Assembly (NCBI GenBank): GCA_033980235.1
Contig: CM067079.1
Span: 25,872,658 to 25,936,657 of the forward strand
Source: Diadema setosum
Lineage: Eukaryota; Echinodermata; Echinoidea; Diadematoida; Diadematidae
Length of the DNA: 64,000 bases
Reading direction: 5' to 3'
Part shown: piece by piece, positions 24,926 through 37,639 of the stretch
How positions within the stretch are numbered: the stretch's first letter is position 1
Layout: the number at the start of each line of letters is the position of its first letter
The notes under the pieces: model-generated
What the model saw: the letters and a program-made list of their open reading frames with translations, nothing else
What the model was told of the DNA's origin: nothing
The model's database searches: none
Position numbers and translations under genes: made by a program

Positions 24926-25708
24926 AAGTATAAAGACAGTTACATTTTGTATGTGTGGATACTAACCTGTTAAAGGCACAATGTCACTTGCCAGCATGTG
25001 CAGAAGTGCAAAGTTGAAAAAAAAAAGTTTTCTAGTGGCTGCCACAGTGTAAACTGCATGGCCATACTCAATGTCGCACAGGGTATTTTCGATTATTCTT
25101 GTGTTCACACTGGTTTAACTGAGTAGTTTAACATATCCCATGATAGACATACTACTTGTATACAGTCGCTGCATATTGAAGGAACTAGACCAAGGCATTA
25201 TCTCATTGTACATGTATGTCAACACATCCATACAATGTAGATTAACTTTCTGATGTGAAGTACATGTTCTTTTGACAGTCCCGTAAGGGTTGCTGTGCTG
25301 TATTGTAAGCAGTAATACTAGGATGGGTATATCTGGTATTACTAGTATCTTTGGCTTCAGGATTGTTATCACTTCTGTTATTACCATCAGACATTACTTT
25401 TACTATCATACATATATCTTAGCATGGTTGTGGCAGGTGCTTGCCTTATGTCAATGTTAATGAAGTGAAGTAATAATATGCCAGATTTTACGATGTATCT
25501 GTGCACGTCTTGTGTAAGCTGTGGGCATTAGGAACTTTCAAGTCTTTGTGCATGCCCTGGATTACTAGCAGCGTCTCCCGACAGACACCATTGTGCATGG
25601 ACGGGTCAGCTCATCTAGCACCATGTGTGCATGAATCTTTGATGGTGGAGATTGTAAATAATACAGTGAGTGATATGGGCGGAGCCCCGATAATGTAGTG
25701 TGACTTTA

Positions 25709-25760
25709 GAGAGAGAGAGAGAGAGAGAGAAAGAGAGGGAGAGAGAGAGAAGGAGAGAGA
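25709..25760. repeat. (GA)n microsatellite, interrupted
   Basis: GA dinucleotides with a few AGG interruptions over about 50 bases. Confidence 0.9.
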
Positions 25761-27851
25761 TTTAAAACAAAATAAGAGGATGTGCCGGTTGCTATCATCA
25801 TATGTTGTCCCTTCCCCCTTCAACTTGTGTTGGCTGTCACTGCCGGCTCCAACAAACTGCTAACGAGCGGCTAATGACTGTAACAGGCTGGCTTCTCCCG
25901 GCCCGCGATCGCCCGGTTGCCCCGTTGTTGTTGTTGTTGTGTTTCGCCGTCTCACGTGAATGTTTTGACGCGTGACTGTAGTAGTAGTAGGACGTGCGCC
26001 CGACTGTGCCAACCAGTGGCCGGGCGGAACGTGACACCCGTGCCGTGGATGTGACCATGAAATCCATCATGCAGCCAGCTCCCATGGACAAGCATGTATG
26101 GTTTTATGCTAATGAGGTGGCAGTGGTATAAGGCAAAGGATGCTGTACTGTCACTCCTTTAAACACCATCTCTTCCTCTCTCTCTCTCTCTCTTTCTTTA
26201 TTTTGATAGTCAATATTTGTTTTGTTTGTTTCCTGTGTATGAATTGTGCAGTATACCATGTACATATACAGTAAGTCGTTTGATATATCGATAGTTTCAT
26301 TTTCTGTCATAAGAATAGCTCACCTGAGTCTTGTTTGTTGATTTGATTCTGTTTCAATGGTTAAACCACTTGAGATTGATAGACAGCATCAAAATAAGGA
26401 CTGATACCTTGCGAGGAAGTAGGTAATTGTCCATTTATCGTAGTAGCAGCTATGCCTGAAGGAATTGAATAGACTCACTTCACTATCGAATCTACCAATT
26501 TACAAAACCAATGTAAGAAACTATTTGAAACAACACAGTATTTTTCCATACGTCGCCCTTTTGTACCACGTACTGTACAAGCATACTGTTTACATTATAA
26601 ATGCTCTAATATGATTGTGCTATGTTGTATGTGTTAGGTCTCTTCACACACAATGAAAACTATGCAAGCGGAAAAAAGAAAATAATACCAAGCGGAAGTG
26701 ACAGACGTCAGTGGAGATAAGACACTTTACATGGTTTAGTGGTTTGTTTTGGCTGAGACTCATATGGGGGGGGGGGGTGGAGTGCTAGACTAGCAGACCA
26801 GGAAAACCCCTCCTCTTCTAATGTTGACAATAACATTGTTCGGCTAGAAAAGAAAAAGAAGGAGGTCATGATCAAGGCACTATGACCTCGTGATCATTGC
26901 CAATGCAAACAGAAAGAATATTTATTCTAAAGTACAGATACGTGGAGATTATATGAGGATACGCTTCAACCAGCCATATACTGCTGTACAGTATTCACCG
27001 GCACCGCCAGATCTGCGTTTGTTTACATTTTTGGCGCAGAAGAGAGTCCTAAATTTGTCTGCGACATTGCCATTCTGCGCACATCAAAAGAATCATTACC
27101 AGTAGATGAGGAGTAGGTGGGTACTCGCCTTGCTCCGGTAGGCAAACTGAAAGACATTGACATTGATATCTCAAAGTGTGAAAGAACTCCAGCACTATGT
27201 AAAGAGTTCTTTTTTTTTTAGTTTTTTGTTACCATGCTTGATGCAGCACATGCATTTATTAAAAAAAAAAAGACACAAAAAGCCATCTATGGCATTGATA
27301 CTTGAGTTGTCAATGCCATGTCAACAAACTCCTGTCTCGGTCCTGGAAGACTTTGTACACTCTATGTATGTGATGGTGCCATCTCCATGTTCGTACTGTA
27401 CAACTGATTTAAGAAGGAAAAAAAAAAGAGCTCTTAGGGATCTCTACATATTATGATTTTTTTTTTTTCATAGTAGATGTTTATAAAGTGTTTTTCTATG
27501 CCACGATGTGCAAGGTTATCAACATTTGCCATATACTATTATTCCGCTGGGAAGAACCGCGAGGCGTTATCTTTGATATCAGTTTTTTGTTATTGTAGTT
27601 TGTGTGGAAATGAACCACTTCAATACCAATTTCATTGACTGTAGCCCTGATGAGCGTTACCTGCAAGAGTTGAGTTTATGCTTTGAGAAGTAAAAGATTA
27701 AGTGGGAGAATTCATACATGTATATATTCCCTGTCAGACCTTCAATGGCAGATTTTCTCTTCGCTTTAATACATGAATGAGTGGGTGCGTAAATGAGTTC
27801 TCAGTATGGTGGTAACCTGAAATTTGATGCTACCATCACCTTCGGGTGCAG

Positions 27852-28412
27852 TTTAAAGGTAGGGGATACCTTTTACAGACCTCCCAAAATGCAGCAAAAC
27901 ATAAAAGATGAACCTCAGGGGACTTGCTTAGGCCACTGCTTAGAAATTTGGAAGTCAACAGTTATCTAAAATTTGAATAATGCACAAAACTCAACTACTC
28001 AGTAGTTCTGTGTGCCAGCCACACTTAAGCCTTTTTGTTGCATTCTTCTGTATTTGTGATCTATAAACACAAATCTGAAAGTACAAGAGCTGATGTAATA
28101 ACATATAGAGTGTGTGGCAAGAATGTATATAGAAATGTTTGTAAGTAATGATGAACTTTCTTCACAAAATATACATGATGGACACACATGCAGTACATGG
28201 GTCTGCAAAGGTAGCCTAGTAATGTACTGGAATTTACGGTGAGCCCCGAAAACAATTCAATTCAAAATCTAACGGTCAAAAAAATGTACTAAATGTTACC
28301 TACCACTTTCAATACTTTATGGGAGTTTCTAAAATGATACTCTCTTCAACATATCACTGTATTTATACAACTCTTCATTTAAGGCGTGCAAATGGGATTC
28401 CCTACCTTTAAA
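27852..28412. mobile_element. 561-bp MITE, TIR TTTAAAGGTAGGG
   Basis: Left end TTTAAAGGTAGGGGAT and right end ATTCCCTACCTTTAAA form a terminal inverted repeat. The interior is AT-rich with no coding potential. The outer TTTAAA may be part of the TIR or an AT-rich target site. Confidence 0.7.
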
Positions 28413-28448
28413 GTGCATTACAGTGCACCCTGCGTGCTGTAAATAAGC

Positions 28449-28884
28449 CAGTTCGTAATTTGCTCATGTAGACCTTGGTACAAATGACCTTTCTTTTTTC
28501 TCAGTTGGTTAATAGGCACTTCACTCGTTTTCAAAGCGGTATAATGCATAAGCTTGCCCGACATAACAATTTATGGAATTCGTGTTCAAACAAAGTATGA
28601 ACTTGAGTTTGGACCAGGTGACCAGAATAGTCCGTCAGTTGACACTTTAGCAGGCATCTAATTCATTGTTTCTTATTGAATGCAATAACAACCTTTTTCT
28701 TTTGATATTGCCAAATACCAGGCTTACTGTCAGGTAGATGTGCTGGCAAGCACTATTTAGATACAAGGATCACATGAATAAACATCACATCACAGATGCT
28801 TAGTGAATTAATAAACCAAAATGCCTGTTGGTACAAATGACCTTTTTCTGCTCATGCACAAAGTGGAATTACGAACTGGTCTAT
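28449..28884. mobile_element. Inverted-repeat element, about 436 bp
   Basis: Left end contains CCAGTTCGTAATT and GGTACAAATGACC; right end contains AATTACGAACTGG with a second GGTACAAATGACC inward. The outer parts are inverted, and GTACAAATGACCTTT occurs in direct orientation near both ends, so the structure may be rearranged. Confidence 0.5.
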
Positions 28885-31423
28885 TGTAGGCCCAATGTGT
28901 GCCCAAGTGAGAGTGTCTTGAAGATGGGGGACAGCCAGTAGAGTGGACATTTGCTATCATTGCATACTGTTGTTTTTTAAAAGTTATCCCATTGTTTAGA
29001 GGGCGCAATGCGTGCCGAAATTGATTAGCCTGTGCTCAAGACTGTTTGACAAATCCAAAGGTTTTTGGGCAGATCCATCAAGTTGGTTTGTATTTTTTTT
29101 CCCCCCGGGGGGTAGGGGGCAGAGACTCCAACTCTCCCGTTTTCGACGGGAGATCTCCCGCCGAAAACCCGTTTTTGCAAAATCTCCCGTTCTCCCGTTT
29201 GAGATTTAATTTCTCCCGCCCTGGATCAATGTCTCCCGTTTGAGAGGATTTCTTACATATTGCTATCGTATGTTGCAAAAATTAGCCTTTAGAAAGCACC
29301 AGAGAGCATCTATAACCCTAGGAACTTCGCGCTTCGCACAAATAAACTTGGGTCTCCCGTTTGCTAGGGGTTTCAGGCGGGAGAATCTCAAGATAAGAAG
29401 GTGCTTGGGGTTGGAGTCTCTGAGGGGGTCTGATGTTCGATGCAGGAGGACAGCAGTATTCCATTGACCAATGACAATATATATCAAGTTTATAAGATGT
29501 TCACATGGGCACATTTCACTTGAGCTGCGTGGATGCTGTCGCATCGCGAGCCTGCTGTTAACGTTCATGGCAAGCAGGCTGCTTCTTTTGGCCACAGCGC
29601 ATACACTCTAAATTCTCCTGGTTTTGCATGTGACTTTCAAATGTGACCACATTCTATCATGAAGCGAATGGGTGGCCTCGTCACTGCACAGCTCCATTGC
29701 GCAGTTTGATCCGAAGAGCGCAGATGTGTACTGTAAAAGTGGAAATTTTCGCACATTTCGCGCAACCAGAAGCTGCCACGAAAATAAAAGCACATGAATA
29801 TTTCTGCATGCCATATGTTCCAGTAGTCAACGTCCTAATTCCGCGGAATTAAAAACAAAATTCATCTTACCTGGCCAAGCGCAAAAAAATTACTCTCACG
29901 AAAATATCCACTTTTACAGTAGTGGGCAGTGGTTGGTGTAGGTAGGCCCAAGCTGGAAATGCTTTTCAAAATGACTTTGTGTTTATCAACTCTGCAGAAA
30001 CAGTTTCTGGCTCAAATGTGTATGGTAATCGCACTTTTTTTCACACGTTTCAGAAAAGCGTTTCGAACCGCACCATCAAAACAGCTTCACGTTTATCAAC
30101 TGCCCAAAACTCCCTGAAAGCTGTTTGGTAACCTCAATTCAGCACCAGAATTGAGTTGGTAAGCACACCCATTGGCTGTGGACTCCTAATCAAAAGTAGC
30201 TACTGCCTGATACAGATATCAAACCTGTTGACTTGAAGTGATGGGTAGTTGGTTGAAGCAATGAAAATAGAAGTGGAAGGACATTTCTAACCACTTGACT
30301 ATTCCTTCCGCCTTGACCTGGTAATGACCACATGGCAGATACCGAAGATTAGACAAAAGGAAGTTACTGCATTACCTTTAAACTAAAATACTGGTACAAC
30401 TTGTAGCCTCTGCCATTGATGTTTGCCTGGATTTTTGTGCTTGTTCAAGGTTGAAATCTTTGCTGGTACTTGTAACTAATGTGCAATTACTGAGCACAGA
30501 GATTGGATGCAAGGGGGAAAAAATATATGTATTTGATATCCTCATTCGTGTATCTCCGCACATATGCAAGATTAATTCGGGGTCGCAAACATCTGAGCTG
30601 GCAGCGATGAAGAAGAGCTACAGTGTACATTTAAGTTTCATGGCAATGAGCTGAAAGTATCCCTATATGACAGTGGGCTTGTAAATTCTTACTAGCTGGT
30701 GTATCTACAGCAGAATCGGGCAATAACAGCAAATTTGTCAAAAATGTAAATTTTCATTCCAACTAGTTTTCACCTCTAGCTGTTTTGCCATCTTATATTA
30801 TTCAAACTAGATTTGAGACATCGAGTGAGAAAGAAATAGGATATAGTATTGCTTGGAGACACCTCTTCCTAAAGCACAACTTCTTTTTAAATTTCTTTCA
30901 AGTGGTGTCTTTATATTTAAAGAGATCTGTATCACCAGGTATTGGCCACTATGTAGTTGTGTCCAATGGTATAGTTGTTACAGAGGTCAGTTGTGGGCCT
31001 GAGAGAAAGGGCATGGTGAAAGGGACTGAGTGGGATATTACTACCACCTGTTTCTTTGGGATGTCCATGTTGTGGTCAATCCTGAGGTCACTTTAGGGAC
31101 ACTGGTCACAGCATGTCAATATGGGGGAATGGGGGGGGGGGTGGGAGGGAGAGAGGGGGTTGAGGTGGAAAGGCATGTAGGGACAAGGTCATCCAGTGGA
31201 AACAAGTGATTAGCCTAGTTTCCAGCCATGCTCCACATTTTAATGTCCTTTGACATGGTAGCAGCTCCCCACTAGTGACAAGTCTTGTGGTTGAGCATTG
31301 CAAACTTTTATAGATGATTTGCAGTTTTCATTTTAGACAGTGAGTTAACTTGTATGATTGCTCCCTAGCTGGCATAAAAAGTTTTGTGATGTCCGGCAGC
31401 AGATACTGCCATTGAGTCGTTAA
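28885..31423. other. No gene seen apart from one MITE
   Basis: Includes the repeated CTCCCG motif cluster at 29095-29420 and the MITE at 29729-29921. Remaining sequence shows no supported exon. Confidence 0.55.
29729..29921. mobile_element. MITE with TACTGTAA termini, copy 2
   Basis: Starts TACTGTAAAAGTGG and ends CCACTTTTACAGTA, nearly perfect terminal inverted repeats of about 20 bases. Reverse-complement relative of 7022-7229. No coding capacity of its own. Confidence 0.85.
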
Positions 31424-31984
31424 AGGACAAGTTCACCTTTATTAACATAAGGATTGAGAGAATGTAGCAATATTAGTAGAACACATCATTGAAAGTTTGA
31501 GGAAAATCGGACAATCCGTTCAAAACTTATGAATTTTTGAAGTTTTTGTGCAGTCACCGCTGGATGAGAAGACTACTGCAGTGTATGATGTCACATGCGT
31601 ACAACAATATCACGAAAATATAAAGGGAATTTCACAAAATTTCATCTTTTGAAAAAAGTACACATTCCCTTGACTCGTTACTGACATATGTTATGGGTAA
31701 TATTATTCCCATTGCCTTTAGAAAGAGGCAAGTCAAGTGCTCTTTTATTATGCGAAAAAAAGTGAAAATATGTTGAATTTTCTGTACATTTTCTTTATAC
31801 TGTTGTACTCATATGACATCACGAGCCTTAGTAGTCTCCTCATCCAGTGGTTCCGACACAAAAATTTTAAAAATTCATAACTTTTTGCATCGATTGTCCA
31901 AATTTCCTCAAATTTTCACTGATGTGTTCTACTAATATTGCTGCATTCTCTCAATCCTTATGTTAATGAAGGTGAACTTGTCCT
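31424..31984. mobile_element. 561-bp fold-back MITE, TIR AGGACAAGTTCACC
   Basis: Begins AGGACAAGTTCACCTT and ends AAGGTGAACTTGTCCT. Inverted similarity continues inward for over 130 bases (GCAATATTAGTAGAACAC against GTGTTCTACTAATATTGC, and CTGGATGAG against CTCATCCAG). TAA is found next to both ends. No coding capacity. Confidence 0.85.
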
Positions 31985-32319
31985 GTAAAGACCTGTTAGC
32001 GTGGGGATCCATGGCCGGGCCCATTTGAATTGATCTTCACTGGCTGCCCATCATGGTTGTACATGTACCGTTGATACCAGTTGAGATTCTATCGGCTGTG
32101 TGTGATTTATAAACGTAAACTTGTAGAGATCAGTGATGAAGCTTTACACAATTCGTTATGGGGATTCTTGCTTGAAGCTGAGCTTTGCCAGCCTTCCCAC
32201 CCTGTGGTATCCCCATACTTCCAGGTTTTAAACTTACAATACTTGTTAAAACTGTATATAATGGCCTATCATTGAAATAAGAACGATTCCAGTTCAAAGT
32301 CTGAAGCATTTTTGTGTTA

Positions 32320-32601
32320 AAAGGGATCGTATAGTTCTGGTTGAAAAAATTGGTTTTGAAATGGCTGAGATATCCAAAACAGAGCGATTCTAATAAAGTG
32401 TGGGACCCAAATTTTATTACGATTGCTTTATTTTACTTTGTTTTTGGATGTTTCAGTCATTCCGAACCCGTTTTTCTTCAAATAAACTTTGATTTCCTCT
32501 CAAAATGGTATGCTCTGTACTATTTCATAAGTGTTTTCTTGGTATCTTGCAAAAAATTAAAAGCCCAATTCTCATCTCCATCAATACTGTACAATCCCTT
32601 T
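32320..32601. mobile_element. 282-bp MITE related to 21471-21859
   Basis: Begins AAAGGGATCGTATAGTTC and ends GTACAATCCCTTT. Its interior is colinear with 21471-21859. A single similar end, AAAGGGATATTATAGTT, occurs at 49088 inside a KDM6A intron without a visible partner. Confidence 0.7.
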
Positions 32602-32640
32602 AAAGCATGACCATTTTTTTATTTTATTTATTTTATTTTC

Positions 32641-32716
32641 ATTATTATTATTATCATTACTATTACTACTACTACTACTGCTGCTACTACTGCTACTACT
32701 ACTACTACTACTACTG

Positions 32717-32779
<63 letters not shown>

Positions 32780-32785
32780 TCATCT
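32641..32785. repeat. (ATT)n then (ACT)n trinucleotide repeat
   Basis: Roughly 45 triplets, mostly ACT with occasional GCT interruptions. Apparent poly-Tyr and poly-Val frames come from this repeat. Confidence 0.95.
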
Positions 32786-35700
32786 TACTGTAGGTTACAA
32801 GTGGGTAACCATGCCAGTAGTTACAGTATGTTAAATTTGTAAATGTGTTCACAGTGTAAGTGGTGTGTATGTGTGTGTGTGTGTGGGGGGGGGGGGGTGA
32901 GCATTACCTTTTGTAGTATGTATGTGCTGTGGTGCCATGGTGTGGAAATAATTCAGCAGTTTTAAAAGCTGTATTCTTAGATGTGGCTTCAAATCTTCAT
33001 GAGTCCTCCGTAGCAGCCACTGTCGCCTGAATATTTGGACGATGGAAATATCGGTCTTATAAGTGCATTGGATCGATAAAGTCTTCCATGCCTGTCAAAC
33101 TCAACGCTACTGAAAAGAACCCAGTGACTGAAACTTCCTTTGATGATGTGAATCAAAGAGCGGCTATATGAAGGAATATTAGCTTGCTATTGCCCATCAC
33201 AGCGTAGTTGATATACTATGTACACAGTGTACATATATCTACAAGTACGTGTGCATAGTGCCGTGTTGGAAAAGAGTATCATCATTATCATATTGAGTCA
33301 ATAAGAGTCATCTGCCGAAGCAGGTGTTGCGTATCCTGTGCTCTAATGATACGAAGAGAAACAACGCAGACAAAAAAATAGTTGATTGAGCGCTACGGTA
33401 CATCAGTGTCATCTGGTTCGGCGTAGACAATTGCGCTCGGGCGCAGAGTGTAGGAGGGGGGTGGCATGGCCCCCAATCACTTTCCCTGGTGTGACTATTT
33501 TGGGTGGGTCCTTGTGGGGCTGACAGGATTGGCAGCCATTCATCATACGAGTTGCGTTCAACCCCCCTATGCACTTTTGCGCAACCCACCTCTCGTATCC
33601 TGCCTCCACTATTTATAGTCCACCCCGTCGCGGTGCCCCCTTTCCATGTGCAGAATGACTTTGTCTACAAGCTCATTTTTTTCTTCTTCGTCTTCTTCCA
33701 TTTTTCAGCTTGAGACTTTTGCCTGCGGCTAGCCTCGCTTCCAGGCGTCGATCAGCAGGTGTTGTGGATTTCTGAAGTCTTTCATGTTAACACAAAAGCT
33801 TTAAACATGAATAATGTGTGTGCATGTATATGATAATTTGAGGGCTCTCTTAGAGAACTTTGCTAACGCTGAAGATGCAATCCCATTTCTGTGATACCTA
33901 CATAGATAAGGATGATGGTGGAGATGGTGTTGAAGACAATGATAGTGATGATGAGGATAATGATGAGGGTGATGGTAGTGGTGATGGGGTTTTTATTGCT
34001 ACTGCAAGAGCAACTAATACTACATGTACCACTTTTGCAGGTATCAATAAGATTAGTATTATCAGCTATGAAACAGCTCTTGTATAGACTACCTTTTCAT
34101 ACTGATGAATTATACACAGATGAAGTTGTGTCAACTGTTTCTATTGCATTACACATATGATTACCTTCTTAATTACCGGTAGTTGCCAGATCAGAAAACC
34201 AATGGTTAGTCTTGGGGAAGGGATATTCTTGCTTGATATCTGCTGTTTGTTTGTTTGTTTGTTTTTTGTTGAGAATCTTTATGAATGGGATGGAATCTAT
34301 TCCAGGATTATTTTGCCCCAAAGCCTTACATCAGGGCTTCTCCAGCATACCAGAATTTTGTGGAATGATGAGGAATGTAGAACTTTTGTGTGAAGAACTG
34401 AAAAAGTCCTACAAAAAAGTGCATTAAAAAAATGTTGTAGAGAGTGTGAATAGTATTAACTGGTCATGAGATACCCCTGCACATGTTTATTATTCCAACT
34501 ATTGGGTTCGGTTGTGTCAAGTTTGCAGAATGTGGTGTAGGTTGTCAACACCGATGATTCATATCCATTTCCTCCAAGTCTGTTGGAGGAGCACAATAAC
34601 ATATCATATTTCTGCTATTAACTCCTCCCCGTCCTCCCCCACTCGTACTGGAGATGACCGAGACGCCCTCGCCAATGTTTGTACACAAGCTATACTTGTG
34701 TACAATGGTCGACGAACTCGTCGGGCTCACGCATTCTGATAGTAGTTACTATGATCTATCAACCCACCTTTGCTCAGAGGTGGCAGCCAGTGCTGGCGGA
34801 GCGGAGGTAACGTGTGGGTGTGTTGTTTGTGTTGGTGTTTTTGTGTGCACCTCTTCTGAGTCTATGTCTGCTCCAGTTACATGTACAAGTGTATACCAAG
34901 TCTGTGTCATTGTAAAAGGTGAGGTCATTGGCGAGCAGTCACCGGAATAAATTAGGAAAAGAAATCATACCCGGTGCATTGTTATAGATGATCACCCACG
35001 GCCATCTTGTCTGTGACAAGTACAAGCATTAATAGCAGCTTGCTGAAAACATCATGATATGGAATCATTAGACAGTAAAAGGAAGACTGGGAATGTGGGA
35101 TTTTATGAGACCAAAATGATTCACTTTCATGATTTATTCCTTTTCAACTTTACAGTCATGTTTTTCAGCACCCACAACAACTACAAGCATTCTTTGTAGA
35201 ATTTATAAATACAAAAGCACAATGTTGAATTTGACAATGATTGTAAGATAACCTGTGACGACCTCAGTCGCTTAATACCATATTCCTACATTGTACATGC
35301 ACCAACTAAAATGAGTCATTTTCATGATTTATTGCTTTTAACTTTACAGTCCTGGATGTTTTTCCAACACCCACTGCAACTACAAGCATTCTTCATAGAA
35401 TTTATATGAAAACACAATGTTGAATTTGATAGTGATTGTAGGATGACCTGTGACAACCTTAGTCACTTAATAGCATATTCCCACATGTACCGACCTAAAT
35501 GTTGGATTTGATCAGGGATGTTCATATTGTAGGATGACCCATGACAACTACAAACGTTTAAATGGCAGATCGACAAAAACATAATGCAGAATTCTATGAT
35601 TGCGGGATGACCGTGAATGTGAAATTACATGACTGCAATGATTTCCTCTTTCATGAATTAAATGCCTTCATGTTTAAAGTCATGGATGTCTTGATTAACA

Positions 35701-37639
35701 TCCATGGCAACAATATACATTTACAGCACATCGATGAAACCATGAAAATGTAGAATTTGATATCATCAGATGACATTGAAGGTGAAAAAAAAAACATGTT
35801 TATATTAAGGACTTTCATGATTGAATGTTGTCATGCTGAAAGTCTTTTGTGTTATGACGCATGCGTGAAAACAGTCAGTCGAAAATATTGTTCCACCAAA
35901 AATAATATTGTATTTCTAAAATGATATTTGAAGTGATTACCTATGATGGTACTGTATGCAGGCCTCTAGCAAGCCTAGACGAATTTTGCGGGTTATGAAA
36001 TCTATGTGATTGATGTAGACATAAGAATTGAGTACAGCACTTTTTCATCCTTTATTTCTCAGTGCGATGTTAACATTTTGCGAGGCTTGCGTGGTAAAGA
36101 AGTGGGAGAGAGATGGTATACGTAGGTTAAAGATGAAAGTCTGATGAACAGTGAACACAAGCAACCAGTGGGACCAGATGTGGTTTTAGTATTTCACTGG
36201 AATGCACTCCAGTGAAATACTTCACTGGAAGTAAGACTTCAGTGAAATATTTTACTTGAAGGAAACTTGTATACATACATACATACATACATACATACTG
36301 TACGTACATTCATTCATTATCTATGCATGCAAACACAAACAAAATATAGATATATACCTACAGAACTACTCTTGTACATGCCTATATACACATTCATTCA
36401 TACATACGTTTGTGCATACCTGCATTATGTTTCTGAATATCACATTTATACAGTATTTGAAGCAGACCATTATCTGTCAGAGCAATATCTATCACCAGTG
36501 ATTTTCTCTTCTCTTTTTTTTTTTTCCTTCGGTCAAGTCCCGGCAAATTTCCCCGCTGGGAGGACTCGAAGAGGGGCAATTCTTCTGTTTGTCAAATTAT
36601 GGACCGAATAGCCTCCAGAAAGAACTTACCCGTGTAGGGCATGACGTCAAATCGTGAATGTATTTTATTGTTTGCTGTTTGGATTCACAGACATACCAGA
36701 GACTGTTCGCAGAGTCGATGTGCTCACAGTTGATGATTATGTGTTTTCTGCATGCATTCATGCCCCCGAGGTACACTACCTCATTTCCAGACATTAGATT
36801 TATGTTCAATGGAAAAGACACGCTTGTAGTTTTTCTTGGAAAAAAGTGTAGTGCAGACATTGACCTGAAAGAAGTCTGTAAGAAACGAGCGTCATAGAAT
36901 AAGAAAAACTTATTTCAATTCACGGTGTCAAAAAATAAAAAAAAACAACCAGATCTTGCATTATGAATTTTGAGGAATGATAATGAGCATTTCAAAAAGA
37001 GGTATGATGTCATGAATACGCTTTGATCGAGTCTGCTGTGTGTGATGATGTCATAACGTCAAGGATTTCGTGTCAGCGGTGTTTTCTGCTGTGTGTGTTG
37101 GGGGGGGGGGGGGGGAGTGGGGCTTGGCGTAGAGGGAGAGAAATCCAATTCAGTTGTAAAGTCGTAGCACATGATAATCTTCTTTGTTTGCGTATGTGTC
37201 AATGTTGATCTCCATCTTAAGATCACAGAGATAAAATGTGAGACATGTTCATGTGACTGAATGACGGAAGAAGGCGAGAGATAGACAGACAGACAGAGAG
37301 AGAGAGAGAGTCAGAAAAAAACAGAAAAGAAGCATCAAAAGCTCTTTCATGTATGCAGGTATTCACTGCAGCGCGGCTAGCCATTGGTGGAATCCGCCAG
37401 TGAGGCAGTCGCAAGCGCATAGCCGGCCGGTGCTGAAGAATCGGAGAAGCCAGCAATGACGTGCTTTTCTCCCGATGACCGCATCGGGCATCCACGTCAC
37501 ATCTGCTAATTTTATGAGCCAGCATGCACACATGCTGCCCGTACACGTGTAGGCATGTATTTGCGTGCATGTGTGTGTGTGTGTGTGTACAGTATCTGTG
37601 TCCGTGTCTGTGTATACGTGTGTGTGTGTGCACATACTC
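32786..37639. other. No gene seen
   Basis: Besides the 195-bp tandem repeat and two perfect hairpins (34679-34705, 36188-36221) there is a GAT-rich stretch at 33907-33990, a GC-richer block at 33400-33740 and G run 37100-37115. No coding exon recognised on either strand. Confidence 0.55.
35114..35780. repeat. Tandem repeat with unit of about 195 bp
   Basis: Two well-preserved adjacent units (35114-35308 and 35309-35500) share TTTCATGATTTATT, AACTTTACAGTC, CTACAAGCATTCTT and ACAATGTTGAATTTGA at matching offsets. Degenerate further units continue to about 35780 (for example CATGGATGT and TGATTGCGGGATGACC). No coding capacity preserved. Confidence 0.75.

Larger units (their letters stand above)
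23301..27851. other. No gene seen
   Basis: Unique AT-rich sequence, GT and GA microsatellites and a GC-richer patch at 25820-26070 without a recognisable protein. T/A/G/C runs at 24158-24170, 24338-24348 and 26766-26777. Confidence 0.55.

Noticed and set aside
32607..32852. Poly-Tyr and poly-Val open frames
   Set aside because: Both are readings of the ACT triplet repeat.
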